Positions 18,624 to 27,296 of a stretch of 64,000 bases of DNA are shown piece after piece. This DNA is from Lachnospiraceae bacterium (GTDB taxonomy: Bacteria; Bacillota; Clostridia; Lachnospirales; Lachnospiraceae), in NCBI GenBank assembly GCA_022791755.1, contig JAAVZR010000008.1, forward strand, positions 1-64,000. Direction: 5' to 3'. The notes under the pieces were generated by a model. It had not been told where the DNA came from. It worked only from the letters and a program-made list of their open reading frames with translations, and did no database searches. Every line of letters begins with the position of its first letter. Position 1 is the first letter of the stretch. A program made the position numbers and the translations under genes.

Positions 18624-18638
18624 TACAGAGAATCTGTA
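18624..18638. promoter_or_regulatory. Candidate LysR operator
   Basis: TACAGAGAATCTGTA is a perfect 6-bp inverted repeat with 3-nt center, in the LysR/reductase divergent region. A weak promoter TTCGAC (18582) with TATGAA (18606) lies just upstream, so a regulator bound here would sit near +10 of the reductase transcript. Confidence 0.45.
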
Positions 18639-18705
18639 TTCATTACGGGATGCCAGGGGCATAGAGTTTTGCCCCTGCGCCTTCAAACTTGGGAGGAGAA
18701 GAATC

Positions 18706-20754
18706 ATGAGCAAAGATATTTCACGCCGGGATTTTTTACGCGGAACCGTAGCGGGAGTTCTGGGATTGGCCGCTGTCAATGTGGTCGGCTGCGCGGCGCC
18801 GTCCGGCGCCAGTGATACGACTACGGCAGCAGGAACCACGGAGGCAGGCACTGCGGCGGCCGCAAGTACGGCGTCGGAGACTACGGCAGCAGCAAACGGC
18901 ATGTATACACCGGGTACATATTCCGCCACGGTGAAAGGATATTCCAGCTATATCACGGCGACGGTGACCTTCAGTGCAGATGCTATCACGGACTGTGTGA
19001 TCGAGGCGTCCGGCGAGACAGCGGATATCGGAGGCGTCGCCGCTGAGGAGATGGCGAAGCTGATCGTAGAGGAACAGTCCGTGGATGTGACCACGTCCGC
19101 CACGGCTGCGATCACGGTTCCGGCGGTAAAGAAGGCTGTGAATAACTGTATCGCCCAGGCTCAGGGTACGGCAGAGCCTCTGAATGAGAATGCCGGGGAA
19201 GGGGATTCGGATGACTGGCTGGGTACGGCCCCTGAGATCTCTGATTCCCAGATTTCTTCCGTAAAAGACACCTCGCTGCTCATCATCGGCGCAGGCAACG
19301 GCGGAATGATGGCGGCGGCCACCGCAGCAGAAGCCGGAATTGACTTTATGGTCTGTGAACAGAATGCGGCTATGGGCGATACACGTCACTGGATAGGAGC
19401 CGTGGATACGGAGGCGATGAAAGAAGCCAATGTCACGGTACAGAAGGATCGTCTGCTAAACGAGCTGGCTCGTTACGCTTCCTATAAATGCGATATGGAT
19501 GTCATCAAGATGTGGATGAAGAACAGTGCGGAGATGGTCTCCTGGCTGGAGAGCCTGGGAATGTCGGCATCGGTGCATATCGCTCCGGAGAGTCACGTGG
19601 GCGGCAATAATATGGAGTATTATGTTCCGTCCATCTGGCATACCATTGATCTGCCGGAGGGCAGCGAGGCTCAAAACCGCAATGAATTTCTGGAGCAGTA
19701 TATCAAAGGGAAGGGATATGATGTGACCTACTCCATGACCCTGGTCAGACTGGTGCAGGAGGCATCCGGTAAGGTGAGCGGCGCTATTTTCAGCGATGCA
19801 AGCGGCGCTTATGTGAAGGTCAATGCTGATAATGTGATTCTGGCTACGGGCGGTTATCCGGGTAATCCGAAGATGGTCAAGGCGCTGTCTCCCATCATCA
19901 ACGAGTGCGTCACGGCCAACAGCTATTATGCGCCGGATACGGGCATGGGAATCCGCGCCGGGATCTGGGCCGGAGCTAAAATGGATACGGAATGTGCTCC
20001 GATGATCTTTGACCGGGGTATCGTTGCTCCGGGCGTGAAGGCCGGTTATGTGGATGACGGCCATGGCAATCTGGTATTTCCGGGAACCATGGGTCAGTTC
20101 ATTATGGGTACCCAGCCTTACCTGAAGGTTAATAAAGAGGGATACCGCTTCGCCAATGAGTCCTGTCCTTATGATTTTCTGAATTATGCGGCATCCTTGC
20201 AGACGGACGGCGTCTATGCGGCCATTCTGGATTCGGATGTCAACCAGGACATTATTGACTACGATCAGTACGGCTGCGCTCAGATCGCAGTCGACATAGC
20301 CCAGGGCGGCGGCATCATCCCCATGCTGGAGGGACAGATCGAAAGCGGGCTGGTGTTTAAGGCGGATACCATAGAGGACCTGGCGGCTCAGATGGGATTG
20401 CCCGCCGATACGCTGGCAGCCACGGTGACACGCTACAATGAATTGTGCCAGAATGGCGCGGATGATGATTTCGGTAAGGAAGCGTACCGGATGCATGCCC
20501 TGGATACCGCTCCCTTCTACGGCTACTACATGGGCGGAAGCCTGCTGACCACCTGCGACGGCCTGCGCATTAACCGCAAGTGTCAGGTTTATGACACAAA
20601 CCATCAGATCATAGACGGTCTGTACTGCATCGGAGACTGCTCCGGCAGCTTCTTCTGCGGCAACTATCCGGAATACTTTGTCGGTGTGGCAGTGGGCCGT
20701 ACCATGACCCAGGGCCGCTATGCGGTGAAAGCGATCATGGGCGAGGAATTCTAA
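18706..20754 (+). CDS. Tat-exported FAD flavoprotein reductase with N-terminal FMN-bind-like module
   Basis: 682 aa. Signal: Tat motif SRRDFLRG, lipobox-like VVGC. A Thr/Ala-rich linker, then an FMN_bind-like module (about 66-150), then the FAD_binding_2 domain from LLIIGAGNGGMMAA (about 187) to the C-terminus (CIGDCSGSFFCGNYP). Domain order is reversed relative to the gene at 497. The flavinylation site is degenerate: VDVTTSATAAIT (126-137) replaces the usual D-x-x-S-G-A-T-x-T, keeping Thr133 but losing Gly and the second Thr. So covalent FMN attachment is doubtful. Probably a reductase of an external organic acceptor; divergent LysR gene suggests induction by that substrate. Confidence 0.88.
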   Translation: MSKDISRRDFLRGTVAGVLGLAAVNVVGCAAPSGASDTTTAAGTTEAGTAAAASTASETTAAANGMYTPGTYSATVKGYSSYITATVTFSADAITDCVIEASGETADIGGVAAEEMAKLIVEEQSVDVTTSATAAITVPAVKKAVNNCIAQAQGTAEPLNENAGEGDSDDWLGTAPEISDSQISSVKDTSLLIIGAGNGGMMAAATAAEAGIDFMVCEQNAAMGDTRHWIGAVDTEAMKEANVTVQKDRLLNELARYASYKCDMDVIKMWMKNSAEMVSWLESLGMSASVHIAPESHVGGNNMEYYVPSIWHTIDLPEGSEAQNRNEFLEQYIKGKGYDVTYSMTLVRLVQEASGKVSGAIFSDASGAYVKVNADNVILATGGYPGNPKMVKALSPIINECVTANSYYAPDTGMGIRAGIWAGAKMDTECAPMIFDRGIVAPGVKAGYVDDGHGNLVFPGTMGQFIMGTQPYLKVNKEGYRFANESCPYDFLNYAASLQTDGVYAAILDSDVNQDIIDYDQYGCAQIAVDIAQGGGIIPMLEGQIESGLVFKADTIEDLAAQMGLPADTLAATVTRYNELCQNGADDDFGKEAYRMHALDTAPFYGYYMGGSLLTTCDGLRINRKCQVYDTNHQIIDGLYCIGDCSGSFFCGNYPEYFVGVAVGRTMTQGRYAVKAIMGEEF

Positions 20755-20851
20755 GAGCGAACAGTCGAAAATACTGTGATAAGAAAGAGATACCAAAAGG
20801 GACTACGCCGCAAGGCAAAGATTCATAAAGAAGCAGATTAGACTTCCGTGG

Positions 20852-20904
20852 AAAGCGGCGTTTCCTGCCTCCTGTATAGGGAGAATGGAAACGCCGCTTT
20901 TTAA
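20852..20904 (+). terminator. Strong Rho-independent terminator
   Basis: AAAGCGGCGTTTCC (20852-20865) pairs perfectly over 14 bp with GGAAACGCCGCTTT (20887-20900), then TT. Ends the flavin reductase transcript. The 100 bp before it show no feature. Confidence 0.9.
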
Positions 20905-20942
20905 TGTCCCTTGTTGCGCGGCAGAGAAAGCTTTCGGACCGG

Positions 20943-20971
20943 TTGACTTATTTATACGGTTATGCTATATT
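20943..20971 (+). promoter_or_regulatory. Promoter for the VanZ-family gene
   Basis: TTGACT (20943-20948), 17-nt spacer, TATATT (20966-20971), with TG one base before the -10. The ATGCTATATT context is the same as at 12963. Confidence 0.85.
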
Positions 20972-21016
20972 TTTATGGATATCGTCCGATAAATCAGATT
21001 GGAAAGAAGAGTTAGT

Positions 21017-21544
21017 ATGAAATACTTCATAGATTTTGCCGCTTTGGCACTCTTATATGCGTTTGTCCTTTTCAGAAAGTGGAAAAACAAAGGCAAAGAT
21101 ATATTAGCTGTCAACACACTCATGTATATATATCTTTCTTTCGTGCTTTATTTTACCTTGATGCCCGTAATAACAGCTCTCCCGTTTGTTCTGAATCATC
21201 CCTACGAGTCTATGAATATGGTACCATTTATAGATGTTTTAGAGGGAAGAGGGGATTTTTGGAGGCAGATCATATTGAACATTATTATGACCATACCATT
21301 TGGTTTTCTGTTTCCGCTGGCCCGGAACAACACTGCAAAAGCAAAATTTAGCAGAACCGTATTTATGTGTTTTTTGATGAGCCTGGGCATTGAAATATTG
21401 CAGCCGCTCATCAATGGTTTCCGATCTTCGGATGTCACGGATGTAATTACCAATGTGATGGGCGGAATGCTGGGCTATGGTTTTTATGTTATCTTTAAAC
21501 CGGTTACATTCCGGATTTTAAAGTTTCTAAAGACAAAGAATTAG
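21017..21544 (+). CDS. VanZ-family membrane protein
   Basis: 175 aa. About four to five membrane segments. Family motifs: NMVPFIDV, LNIIMTIPFGFLFPL and RSSDVTDVITNVMGGMLGY. VanZ proteins give low-level teicoplanin resistance in enterococci; the role of most homologs is unknown. I start at ATG 21017 (GGAAAGAAGAG upstream) rather than the in-frame TTG 20999. Monocistronic from its own promoter. Confidence 0.88.
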   Translation: MKYFIDFAALALLYAFVLFRKWKNKGKDILAVNTLMYIYLSFVLYFTLMPVITALPFVLNHPYESMNMVPFIDVLEGRGDFWRQIILNIIMTIPFGFLFPLARNNTAKAKFSRTVFMCFLMSLGIEILQPLINGFRSSDVTDVITNVMGGMLGYGFYVIFKPVTFRILKFLKTKN

Positions 21545-21603
21545 TGTAGTATCGCAGCACAAGCGCCAGCGGCTGAGAGATGCATCTCAGCTACATATAT
21601 TTA

Positions 21604-22557
21604 TTATTCTGACCTGCAATAGTGCTGATGTAATTCAAATATTTTTTGTCGTATTAGCTCTGTCAGCTCCACCGGTTCTAAGACCGTGGCGTTATTCCCA
21701 AATGGCAATATGTAATCGGCAACCCATTCTAAAGCAGCATGATTTATTTCCATGTCAATGATTCCGCCGCCTGTAGGAAGCGCCTTTAATCCGCTTGCAA
21801 GTAAACATTCGCTTTCACAGCGTTTAACGCCTACGTCTGTCAGTTGGATTTTCATGTGGTAATCATTTTTGACCTCTGTTTTTTCAAGATATTCCTGAAT
21901 AGAAGCGGGGATTGGATATTTCCCCTTCGGATAGGGCTTTTCCTCTGTAATTTCTTTGATACGGTCAACCCGGAATACTCTGATTTGGTTTGCTGTCGTA
22001 CAATAGGCGGGACAATACCAGAGTCCATTCATGGCATATAGGCCGACAGGTATAATTGTGCGTGTACTTTCAGAATATGTTGACGAATACCGTATGGTTG
22101 CGGCGTGGCGGTTTATGACAACAAGAAACATGGATTTAAGCAAAGGGGAGTCGCGATGCCTGTCCGGAATCCAAAATACTACCTTATTTTGAAGCTGTGT
22201 GATACTGTTCTGTACATCTAATGGCAGACAATTTAAAAATTTTTTCAAAACGGATATGGTTTCCTGTTCAAAAGGCAAGTCACGATAATACTGTAAGGCT
22301 TGACAGGCAAAAAATACGGCCATTGCTTCGCTTTCCGAAAAGGCCATAGGCGGCAAAATTCGTTCTTTCAGAATATGATATCCGCCTGCGGCCCCGACCT
22401 CGGAATAAAGAGGGAAACCGGCCTGCTCCAATTCTTGCAGATCGCGCAGGACCGTTCTTTTTGATACGGAAAACTCATTTGCCAGTTCGCCTACCGTAAA
22501 ATCCCTTTTTGCATTTATTGTTATCATCATCTCAATGAGCCGTTCTGCTTTTGACAT
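21604..22557 (-). CDS. HTH-WYL domain transcriptional regulator (YafY/DeoR-type)
   Basis: 317 aa. N-terminal HTH: FTVGELANEFSVSKRTVLRD, then a WYL domain from about 135 to 230 (NGLWYCPAYC, IRVFRVDRI) and a C-terminal WCX region. WYL proteins bind small ligands or nucleic acid to control transcription. ATG 22557 is preceded by GGAAGGAG at good distance; the open frame upstream is not conserved-looking. Divergent from the YCII gene at 22719 with a dyad between them, so it likely controls that gene and itself. Confidence 0.9.
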   Translation of the reverse strand: MSKAERLIEMMITINAKRDFTVGELANEFSVSKRTVLRDLQELEQAGFPLYSEVGAAGGYHILKERILPPMAFSESEAMAVFFACQALQYYRDLPFEQETISVLKKFLNCLPLDVQNSITQLQNKVVFWIPDRHRDSPLLKSMFLVVINRHAATIRYSSTYSESTRTIIPVGLYAMNGLWYCPAYCTTANQIRVFRVDRIKEITEEKPYPKGKYPIPASIQEYLEKTEVKNDYHMKIQLTDVGVKRCESECLLASGLKALPTGGGIIDMEINHAALEWVADYILPFGNNATVLEPVELTELIRQKIFELHQHYCRSE

Positions 22558-22577
22558 TTTCAAACTCCTTCCCAAAC

Positions 22578-22596
22578 AGTGACAATTTTTGTCACT
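22578..22596. promoter_or_regulatory. Perfect dyad, likely WYL regulator operator
   Basis: AGTGACA-ATTTT-TGTCACT: 7-bp arms, 5-nt center. It lies 20 bp upstream of the regulator start, inside the region divergent to the YCII gene, where it could block both promoters. Confidence 0.6.
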
Positions 22597-22718
22597 ATTC
22601 CATGATAAACTATCTATGTCACAAATGCAATACGGCATTAAGCCAACTGCGCCAGTGCCCGAAAGGACAGATACAAAGCCCTCATTAAAAAACCATAAAA
22701 TGTAAAGGAGAAAAACGT

Positions 22719-23018
22719 ATGGAAAAATTAATGTACATGATGATGATTGAGAAAAGCAAAACCTACAATAAAATCACAAAACAGGTAGTTACGGAGCACG
22801 TTGAGAACATAAGAAAGCTGGACGATGAAGGAAAACTGGAAATCTGCGGTGTCTTTAAAGGTTATCCGGGAATGGCAGGTATGTATATCCTAAAAACAGA
22901 AAGTCGTGAAGAAGCAGAAGAAATTTGCAAGGCAGAGCCACTGGTGGTGGGAGGATATGCAACCTACAGATTAGTCGGTTTACAGGTGGCAAACCGGGAA
23001 AATAATTACTTGCTGTAG
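22719..23018 (+). CDS. YCII-related dimeric alpha-beta barrel protein
   Basis: 99 aa. Pattern fits the YCII/dimeric alpha-beta barrel fold: MYMMMIEKSK, a His in VTEHVENIRKL, and AEEICKAEPLVVGGYATYRL, which resembles the DPF-containing segment of YCII proteins (here AEPLV). Function unknown in the family; some act in small-molecule oxidation or degradation. AAAGGAG precedes the ATG. Divergent from the WYL regulator gene. Confidence 0.78.
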   Translation: MEKLMYMMMIEKSKTYNKITKQVVTEHVENIRKLDDEGKLEICGVFKGYPGMAGMYILKTESREEAEEICKAEPLVVGGYATYRLVGLQVANRENNYLL

Positions 23019-23051
23019 TTGCTGCATGGGGAAGTACGGGGGGAGGAGATA

Positions 23052-23157
23052 GGGACGCCAGGCGGCATAGGGATACCCTGTCCGGGCGCGCTCTCGCTCT
23101 GTGCAGGAGGCAGCGGTTCTAAGCTCGCGCTTCGCTGCCGCCCCCCCACTCTCCTGC
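23052..23157 (+). repeat. Hairpin element A1 (truncated copy)
   Basis: Starts with GGGACGCC, then a 31-nt arm (23057-23087), then the conserved core GTGCAGGAGGCAGCGGTTCT and CGCGCTTCGCTGCCG. The right arm is missing; the element breaks off near CTCCTGC. Its arm resembles that of element B1 (45102-45132). Confidence 0.8.
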
Positions 23158-23176
23158 ATATCAATCGTGCCAGATA

Positions 23177-23266
23177 TCAGAAAATCATTCCGACGAATCC
23201 CACAAAAATTGCAAAAAAGTTCCCAAAAGCATCAAATAAAAACTCGCCGGCCCACGGCGAGTTGCC
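23177..23266 (-). pseudogene. Hydrophobic ORF tail inside composite element A
   Basis: Minus-strand frame ending in TGA at 23177 reads ...SPWAGEFLFDAFGNFFAIF... and ends GFVGMIF. A related tail (...LLWIYGFLFDGLLGVLG) ends at 45371 in the same place of composite element B. No start or full gene is visible at either site, so these look like remnants of one small membrane-protein gene. Confidence 0.5.
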
Positions 23267-23290
23267 CCTTGTGGGGGGGACGGGGGAAAG

Positions 23291-23453
23291 GGAAGAAACA
23301 GCCCGGTTTCTGAGGGGATTCCCGGCCGGACCCTTGCAGGATGCCGGCGCTTAGTGAGCGCGAGCGGCAGCGAAGCGCGAACTTAGAGCCGCTGCCTCCT
23401 GCACGGAGCGAGAGCGCGTCCGGCCGGGAATCCCCTCAGGAACCGGGCGTCCC
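23291..23453 (-). repeat. Hairpin element A2
   Basis: Arms 23301-23331 and 23418-23448 (31 nt each) are complementary at every position, with one G-T pair. The core between them holds GGCAGC/GCTGCC and GCAGGA/TCCTGC stems. In the minus-strand sense it runs from GGGACGCC (23453 down) to GGCTGTTTCTTCC. Nearly identical to B2 (45457-45618), with a compensatory C-G to G-C change in the arms. Predicted short frames here are repeat artefacts. Confidence 0.88.
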
Positions 23454-23512
23454 TCTTCCCGCCCCTTCCGAACCCCGTCAGCCAGCCTTTTATAGGAGAC
23501 ACGGAAACGGAA

Positions 23513-23541
23513 TTGCCTGGCAGCGATTATCATGCTATACT
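23513..23541 (+). promoter_or_regulatory. Promoter for the MazG-like gene
   Basis: TTGCCT (23513-23518), 17-nt spacer, TATACT (23536-23541) with TG one base before the -10. Confidence 0.75.
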
Positions 23542-23590
23542 TTTTTCGGAATAGAATGGTAAAGCAAAACGATGCGGAGGGCAGAGGAAA

Positions 23591-23938
23591 ATGACGGTAA
23601 ATGAATATCAGGATCTGGCAATGCGGACACTCAGTCCCAAATTAGAAAAAAAGGATGTTTTGATTAACAGCGTTATGGGGCTTTGCGGAGAATCCGGCGA
23701 GGTCATTGATATCGTGAAAAAATGGGTGGCACAGGGACATTCGCTGGATAAAGAACACCTGGCGGAAGAGCTGGGAGATGTGGCGTGGTACCTGGCCGAA
23801 GCGGCTACGGCGTTGGATCTGTCATTAGAGGCTATTTTCCGGGGAAATATTGAGAAGCTTAAGAAGAGATATCCTGATGGTTTTGACTGTGCCAGGTCTG
23901 TGGCCCGGTCTTCGGGCGAAGACGGAGAAAACTCATAG
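23591..23938 (+). CDS. MazG-like nucleotide pyrophosphohydrolase
   Basis: 115 aa. All-alpha NTP pyrophosphatase fold: the metal-binding ExxE...ExxD pattern is in GLCGESGEVIDIVKKW and EELGDVAWYLAEAATAL. Hydrolyses (d)NTPs to monophosphates, a housecleaning or stringent-response role in relatives. GCGGAGGGCAGAGG lies upstream of the ATG. Single gene from its own promoter. Confidence 0.9.
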   Translation: MTVNEYQDLAMRTLSPKLEKKDVLINSVMGLCGESGEVIDIVKKWVAQGHSLDKEHLAEELGDVAWYLAEAATALDLSLEAIFRGNIEKLKKRYPDGFDCARSVARSSGEDGENS

Positions 23939-23983
23939 ATTCATATGGAAGGGCCTGCGCCTTTCGTAAAAAACCACAAACAG

Positions 23984-24012
23984 TTGTTTTTCTGAGGAAA
24001 TTCATTTATAAT
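23984..24012 (+). promoter_or_regulatory. Promoter for the second hybrid kinase gene
   Basis: TTGTTT (23984-23989), 17-nt spacer, consensus TATAAT (24007-24012). Confidence 0.75.
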
Positions 24013-24081
24013 GTCCCTATGCGCAGTCATGGGGATTTTGGCATGCCGGAAGAGATACCTGTGGCGGCAGGAAGGAGCACG

Positions 24082-27000
24082 ATGGACACGATCGAATATG
24101 AGAAAATTCTGCATGCGATACCCAGTACGGGAATCTTTGTTATTCGTGAGGATAATCATGAAATTCTGTACTATAATGAGCGGGTTAAGGAGGTATCGCC
24201 CGGGATACATAAGGGTATGCGCTGTCATGAGATGGGCGGTCTGGTCTGCGCGAACTGCCCGCTGCTGACCATAGGCGATAAGCAGGAGAACCGTGTAACG
24301 GGATATAACAGCCCGTTCGGGGAGATGGTGGATATCGTGGCGGTGCGGATGCTGTGGGAGCATACGGTTCCGGCCTTTATCATCGCTGTGGCGCCCCATG
24401 CGCAGACAGTCAGCGGCACCTATCACAGAATTCTCCGGGTGGATCTGGCGCAGGACCGCTATGAGGTGGTGAGGACCAGGCCGGATGACAGGATATGCGG
24501 GCACGGTACAGACGTTTTTTCCAGCTGGCTGGGGCAATTTATCTATAATGGCGGAATTCATCCGGATGACATGAGCAGCTTTATTATGTTTACTCGTCCG
24601 GAGAATATGAAACGGGCCCTGGAAGATGGCCGCAAGACCTTAAGCTGTTGTTACCGGCGACGCCTGGGAGAGGAATACCGCTGGAATCTGATGGAGATTC
24701 TGCCGGACTGTGACTGTGGCGGCGACAGCCAGTTTATTTTTTTATACGTAAAGGATATCCATGATATTTTACAGGAGAGTCTGGAGCTGGACGACGCCAG
24801 TCTTCGGGTGCAGGAGGTCATCCGCACTCTGGGAGAGCAGAATTTCGGTATTTACGGGATAGATCTGGATACGGGAGAGGCGAATCTGGTGCGGGAAAAC
24901 GGACACACCCATACAGGCTGGAAATCCCGGACAGCCCCGTGGAGCGAGATCCTTAATTCCCGGCTGATCAGGCAGATTCATCCGACAGACCGGGATAAGT
25001 TCTGCGAGAGCTTTTCTCTGGACGGGCTGCGCCGGACAAAGGACTCCTCCGTGGAAAAGACGGATATGCTCTGTCAGTGGCGCGCAGAGGAGGATCATGA
25101 ATACCGCTATATGGCGGTCATTGCATATTTCGGGCAGAATCACGGGATGAGGAACTATGCGATTCTGGCTTTACAGAATGTGGATAAGAGGGTGCGGCAG
25201 GAGCATGCGCTTTCTCTGCGCGATATGCAGCTGGCGGCCATTCTCAAATCACGCTACAGTGTGATGAATACGGTTTATCTGGAAAACGGTCAGTGCGAGC
25301 GGATCTGGATCAACGGGGACAGAGAGATGAAGAATGTCCTGACCGGAAGCTACCATCAGTATTTCCATAAAGCGCTGGAATCAGGGGTACATCCGGAGGA
25401 TGCGGCCAGCTTTAAAGCGGTCATGAGTCCGGAGCATCTGTATCAGAAGGCGGCGAATACAAAAGAGTATGCGGAGGAGGTCTGCCAGTACCGCATCAAG
25501 AGAGGGCCCGTGCGCTGGGTGGAGCAGCATGTCATCTATGCCCGCCAGGAGGACGGAATATCGGTAAATATCCTGGGACGGGATATCACGCAGGAAAAGC
25601 TGGAAGAGGAGATGCGCAGAAAGGGCGAACAGGAGCAGGAAGATATTATCCGCTCGCTGGGCAGCATGTTTTTTGCAACGTACTATGTGGATCTGGAGCA
25701 GAATACGTTCCGCAGCGTAACACAGTTAGATGAGGTGGAAAGAGCTCTGGACGGGGAGGCGGATTACACGGCAGGTATTCGGGCTTATGCCGGACGATTT
25801 GTCCATCCTTTCGACAGAGAGGAGTATCTGAGGGTTTTAAGTATCGAAAACCTGCAAAGGACTCTCTCAAGGAAACAGCCCTATGTGACCTTGGCATATC
25901 GCAAAATGCCTGACAGAGAAAATATGAGACCGGAGGAATACGGCTGGATCCGCAGTACGGCGGTTCTGTCTCAGACTGACGGGGAAGGCCGGCCGGCGGC
26001 CATCGTCTATGTGGCTCAGGATGTGTCAGAGAGCAAACGCAAGGAGATGAGAGAACAGCAGGCGCTGGAGGCGGCCTGTGAAGCGGCAGATCATGCCAAT
26101 GCGTCCAAACAGGAATTTCTGTCATGTATGAGCCATAATATACGGACGCCGATGAACGGGATCATGGGAATGATTAAGATCGCGTCAGATCATGTGTCCG
26201 ATCACGAGCGGGTGAAGGACTGTCTGGAAAAAGCGTCGGTGTCCAGCCGGCAGCTGCTGTCTGTGCTGAATGAGATACTGGATATCAGCCAGATCAAATC
26301 CGGCAGCTTTGATCTGAAGGCGGAGGCTTTTCACCTGTCGGAGCTGATGCAGGAAGTGGTCGGGAGTATGGAGCCGGATATCGCGCAGAAGGACCTGCGG
26401 CTTACGGTGCATCCGATACAGGCGGCGCATGAAGCCGTCATGGGCGACAGAAAACGGCTGTCCCAGATGCTTTTTAATATCCTGAGCAATTCGGTAAAAT
26501 ATACGCCGGCCGGCGGCGCGCTGGAGATCTCCGTGGCAGAGCACAGATCGAGAGAACGGGGGTGCAGCTCCTATGATTTCATATTCCGCGACAGCGGGAT
26601 CGGGATAGAGGAGGAGTTTATCCGTCATATTTTTGAGCCCTTCCGGCGTGGGGAGGATCCGGATGTGAGCGGTACGGACGGGATCGGCCTGGGAATGTCG
26701 ATTTCTCAGAATATCGCCCGGATGATGGGCGGAGGAATCAGCGTAAAGAGTACGCCGGGACAGGGGTCGGAATTTACGGCCACAGTGATCCTGCGTCTGG
26801 CAAATGCGCAGGAGAAGCCGATGGAAGAGGCGGATACGACGGCAGATACTCAGCCTGCCTGTGACGGGGAGGACGCCGGGTTCTCTCTTCAGGACTGCAA
26901 GATTTTACTGGTGGAGGACAATGAGCTGAATCAGGAAATCGCCATGGAGCTGATCGGGGAGCTGGGAGCTTTAGTGGAGTGCGCCTCAGACGGCCGCAAG

Positions 27001-27276
27001 GGCCTGGAACGGTTTGCGGAGATGCCGGAGGGGTATTACGATGCGATTCTCATGGATATCCAGATGCCGGTGATGAACGGCTTCGAGGCGACGCGGGCGA
27101 TCCGTAAGCTTCCCCGGGCCGATGCGGCCACGATTCCCATCATCGCGCTGTCAGCCAATGTGTCGGCGGAGGACGTCATCGCCAGCCGGGAATCGGGGAT
27201 GAACGGGCATATCGCCAAGCCTTTGGATATTCCGCAGCTGATGGAGCGGATGAGATACTGGGTGGAAGAGCGGTAG
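24082..27276 (+). CDS. Hybrid sensor histidine kinase (multi-PAS-HisKA-HATPase-REC)
   Basis: 1064 aa, no membrane segments. The first PAS-like domain carries C48-x7-C56-x2-C59 (MRCHEMGGLVCANCPLL), a cysteine pattern seen in some clostridial PAS sensors. Further PAS-like repeats follow (about 130-640; IHPTDRDKF, VHPEDAASF, VHPFDREEY). HisKA SCMSHNIRTPMNGIMG has phospho-His near 689, HATPase has SNSVKYTP and GIGLGMSISQNIA, and the receiver ILLVEDNELN has phospho-Asp near 991 (LMDIQMP). Same architecture class as the kinase at 14779. No output domain or neighbour regulator. ATG 24082 chosen for AGGAAGGAG upstream. Confidence 0.9.
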   Translation: MDTIEYEKILHAIPSTGIFVIREDNHEILYYNERVKEVSPGIHKGMRCHEMGGLVCANCPLLTIGDKQENRVTGYNSPFGEMVDIVAVRMLWEHTVPAFIIAVAPHAQTVSGTYHRILRVDLAQDRYEVVRTRPDDRICGHGTDVFSSWLGQFIYNGGIHPDDMSSFIMFTRPENMKRALEDGRKTLSCCYRRRLGEEYRWNLMEILPDCDCGGDSQFIFLYVKDIHDILQESLELDDASLRVQEVIRTLGEQNFGIYGIDLDTGEANLVRENGHTHTGWKSRTAPWSEILNSRLIRQIHPTDRDKFCESFSLDGLRRTKDSSVEKTDMLCQWRAEEDHEYRYMAVIAYFGQNHGMRNYAILALQNVDKRVRQEHALSLRDMQLAAILKSRYSVMNTVYLENGQCERIWINGDREMKNVLTGSYHQYFHKALESGVHPEDAASFKAVMSPEHLYQKAANTKEYAEEVCQYRIKRGPVRWVEQHVIYARQEDGISVNILGRDITQEKLEEEMRRKGEQEQEDIIRSLGSMFFATYYVDLEQNTFRSVTQLDEVERALDGEADYTAGIRAYAGRFVHPFDREEYLRVLSIENLQRTLSRKQPYVTLAYRKMPDRENMRPEEYGWIRSTAVLSQTDGEGRPAAIVYVAQDVSESKRKEMREQQALEAACEAADHANASKQEFLSCMSHNIRTPMNGIMGMIKIASDHVSDHERVKDCLEKASVSSRQLLSVLNEILDISQIKSGSFDLKAEAFHLSELMQEVVGSMEPDIAQKDLRLTVHPIQAAHEAVMGDRKRLSQMLFNILSNSVKYTPAGGALEISVAEHRSRERGCSSYDFIFRDSGIGIEEEFIRHIFEPFRRGEDPDVSGTDGIGLGMSISQNIARMMGGGISVKSTPGQGSEFTATVILRLANAQEKPMEEADTTADTQPACDGEDAGFSLQDCKILLVEDNELNQEIAMELIGELGALVECASDGRKGLERFAEMPEGYYDAILMDIQMPVMNGFEATRAIRKLPRADAATIPIIALSANVSAEDVIASRESGMNGHIAKPLDIPQLMERMRYWVEER

Positions 27277-27296
27277 AAGCCGGAAACCACGGAAAA

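Noticed and set aside
19456-20796. Long antisense frames over real genes (also 30147-31109, 43575-44750, 61400-63034, 33522-34748, 12182-12907)
   Set aside because: They mirror the codon pattern of the strong genes on the other strand, lack ribosome sites and show no family motifs.
23019-23562. Short frames such as 23019-23354 and 23341-23562, and 45548-45781
   Set aside because: They lie inside the hairpin repeat elements and are Arg/Ser/Pro-rich translations of GC-rich repeats.
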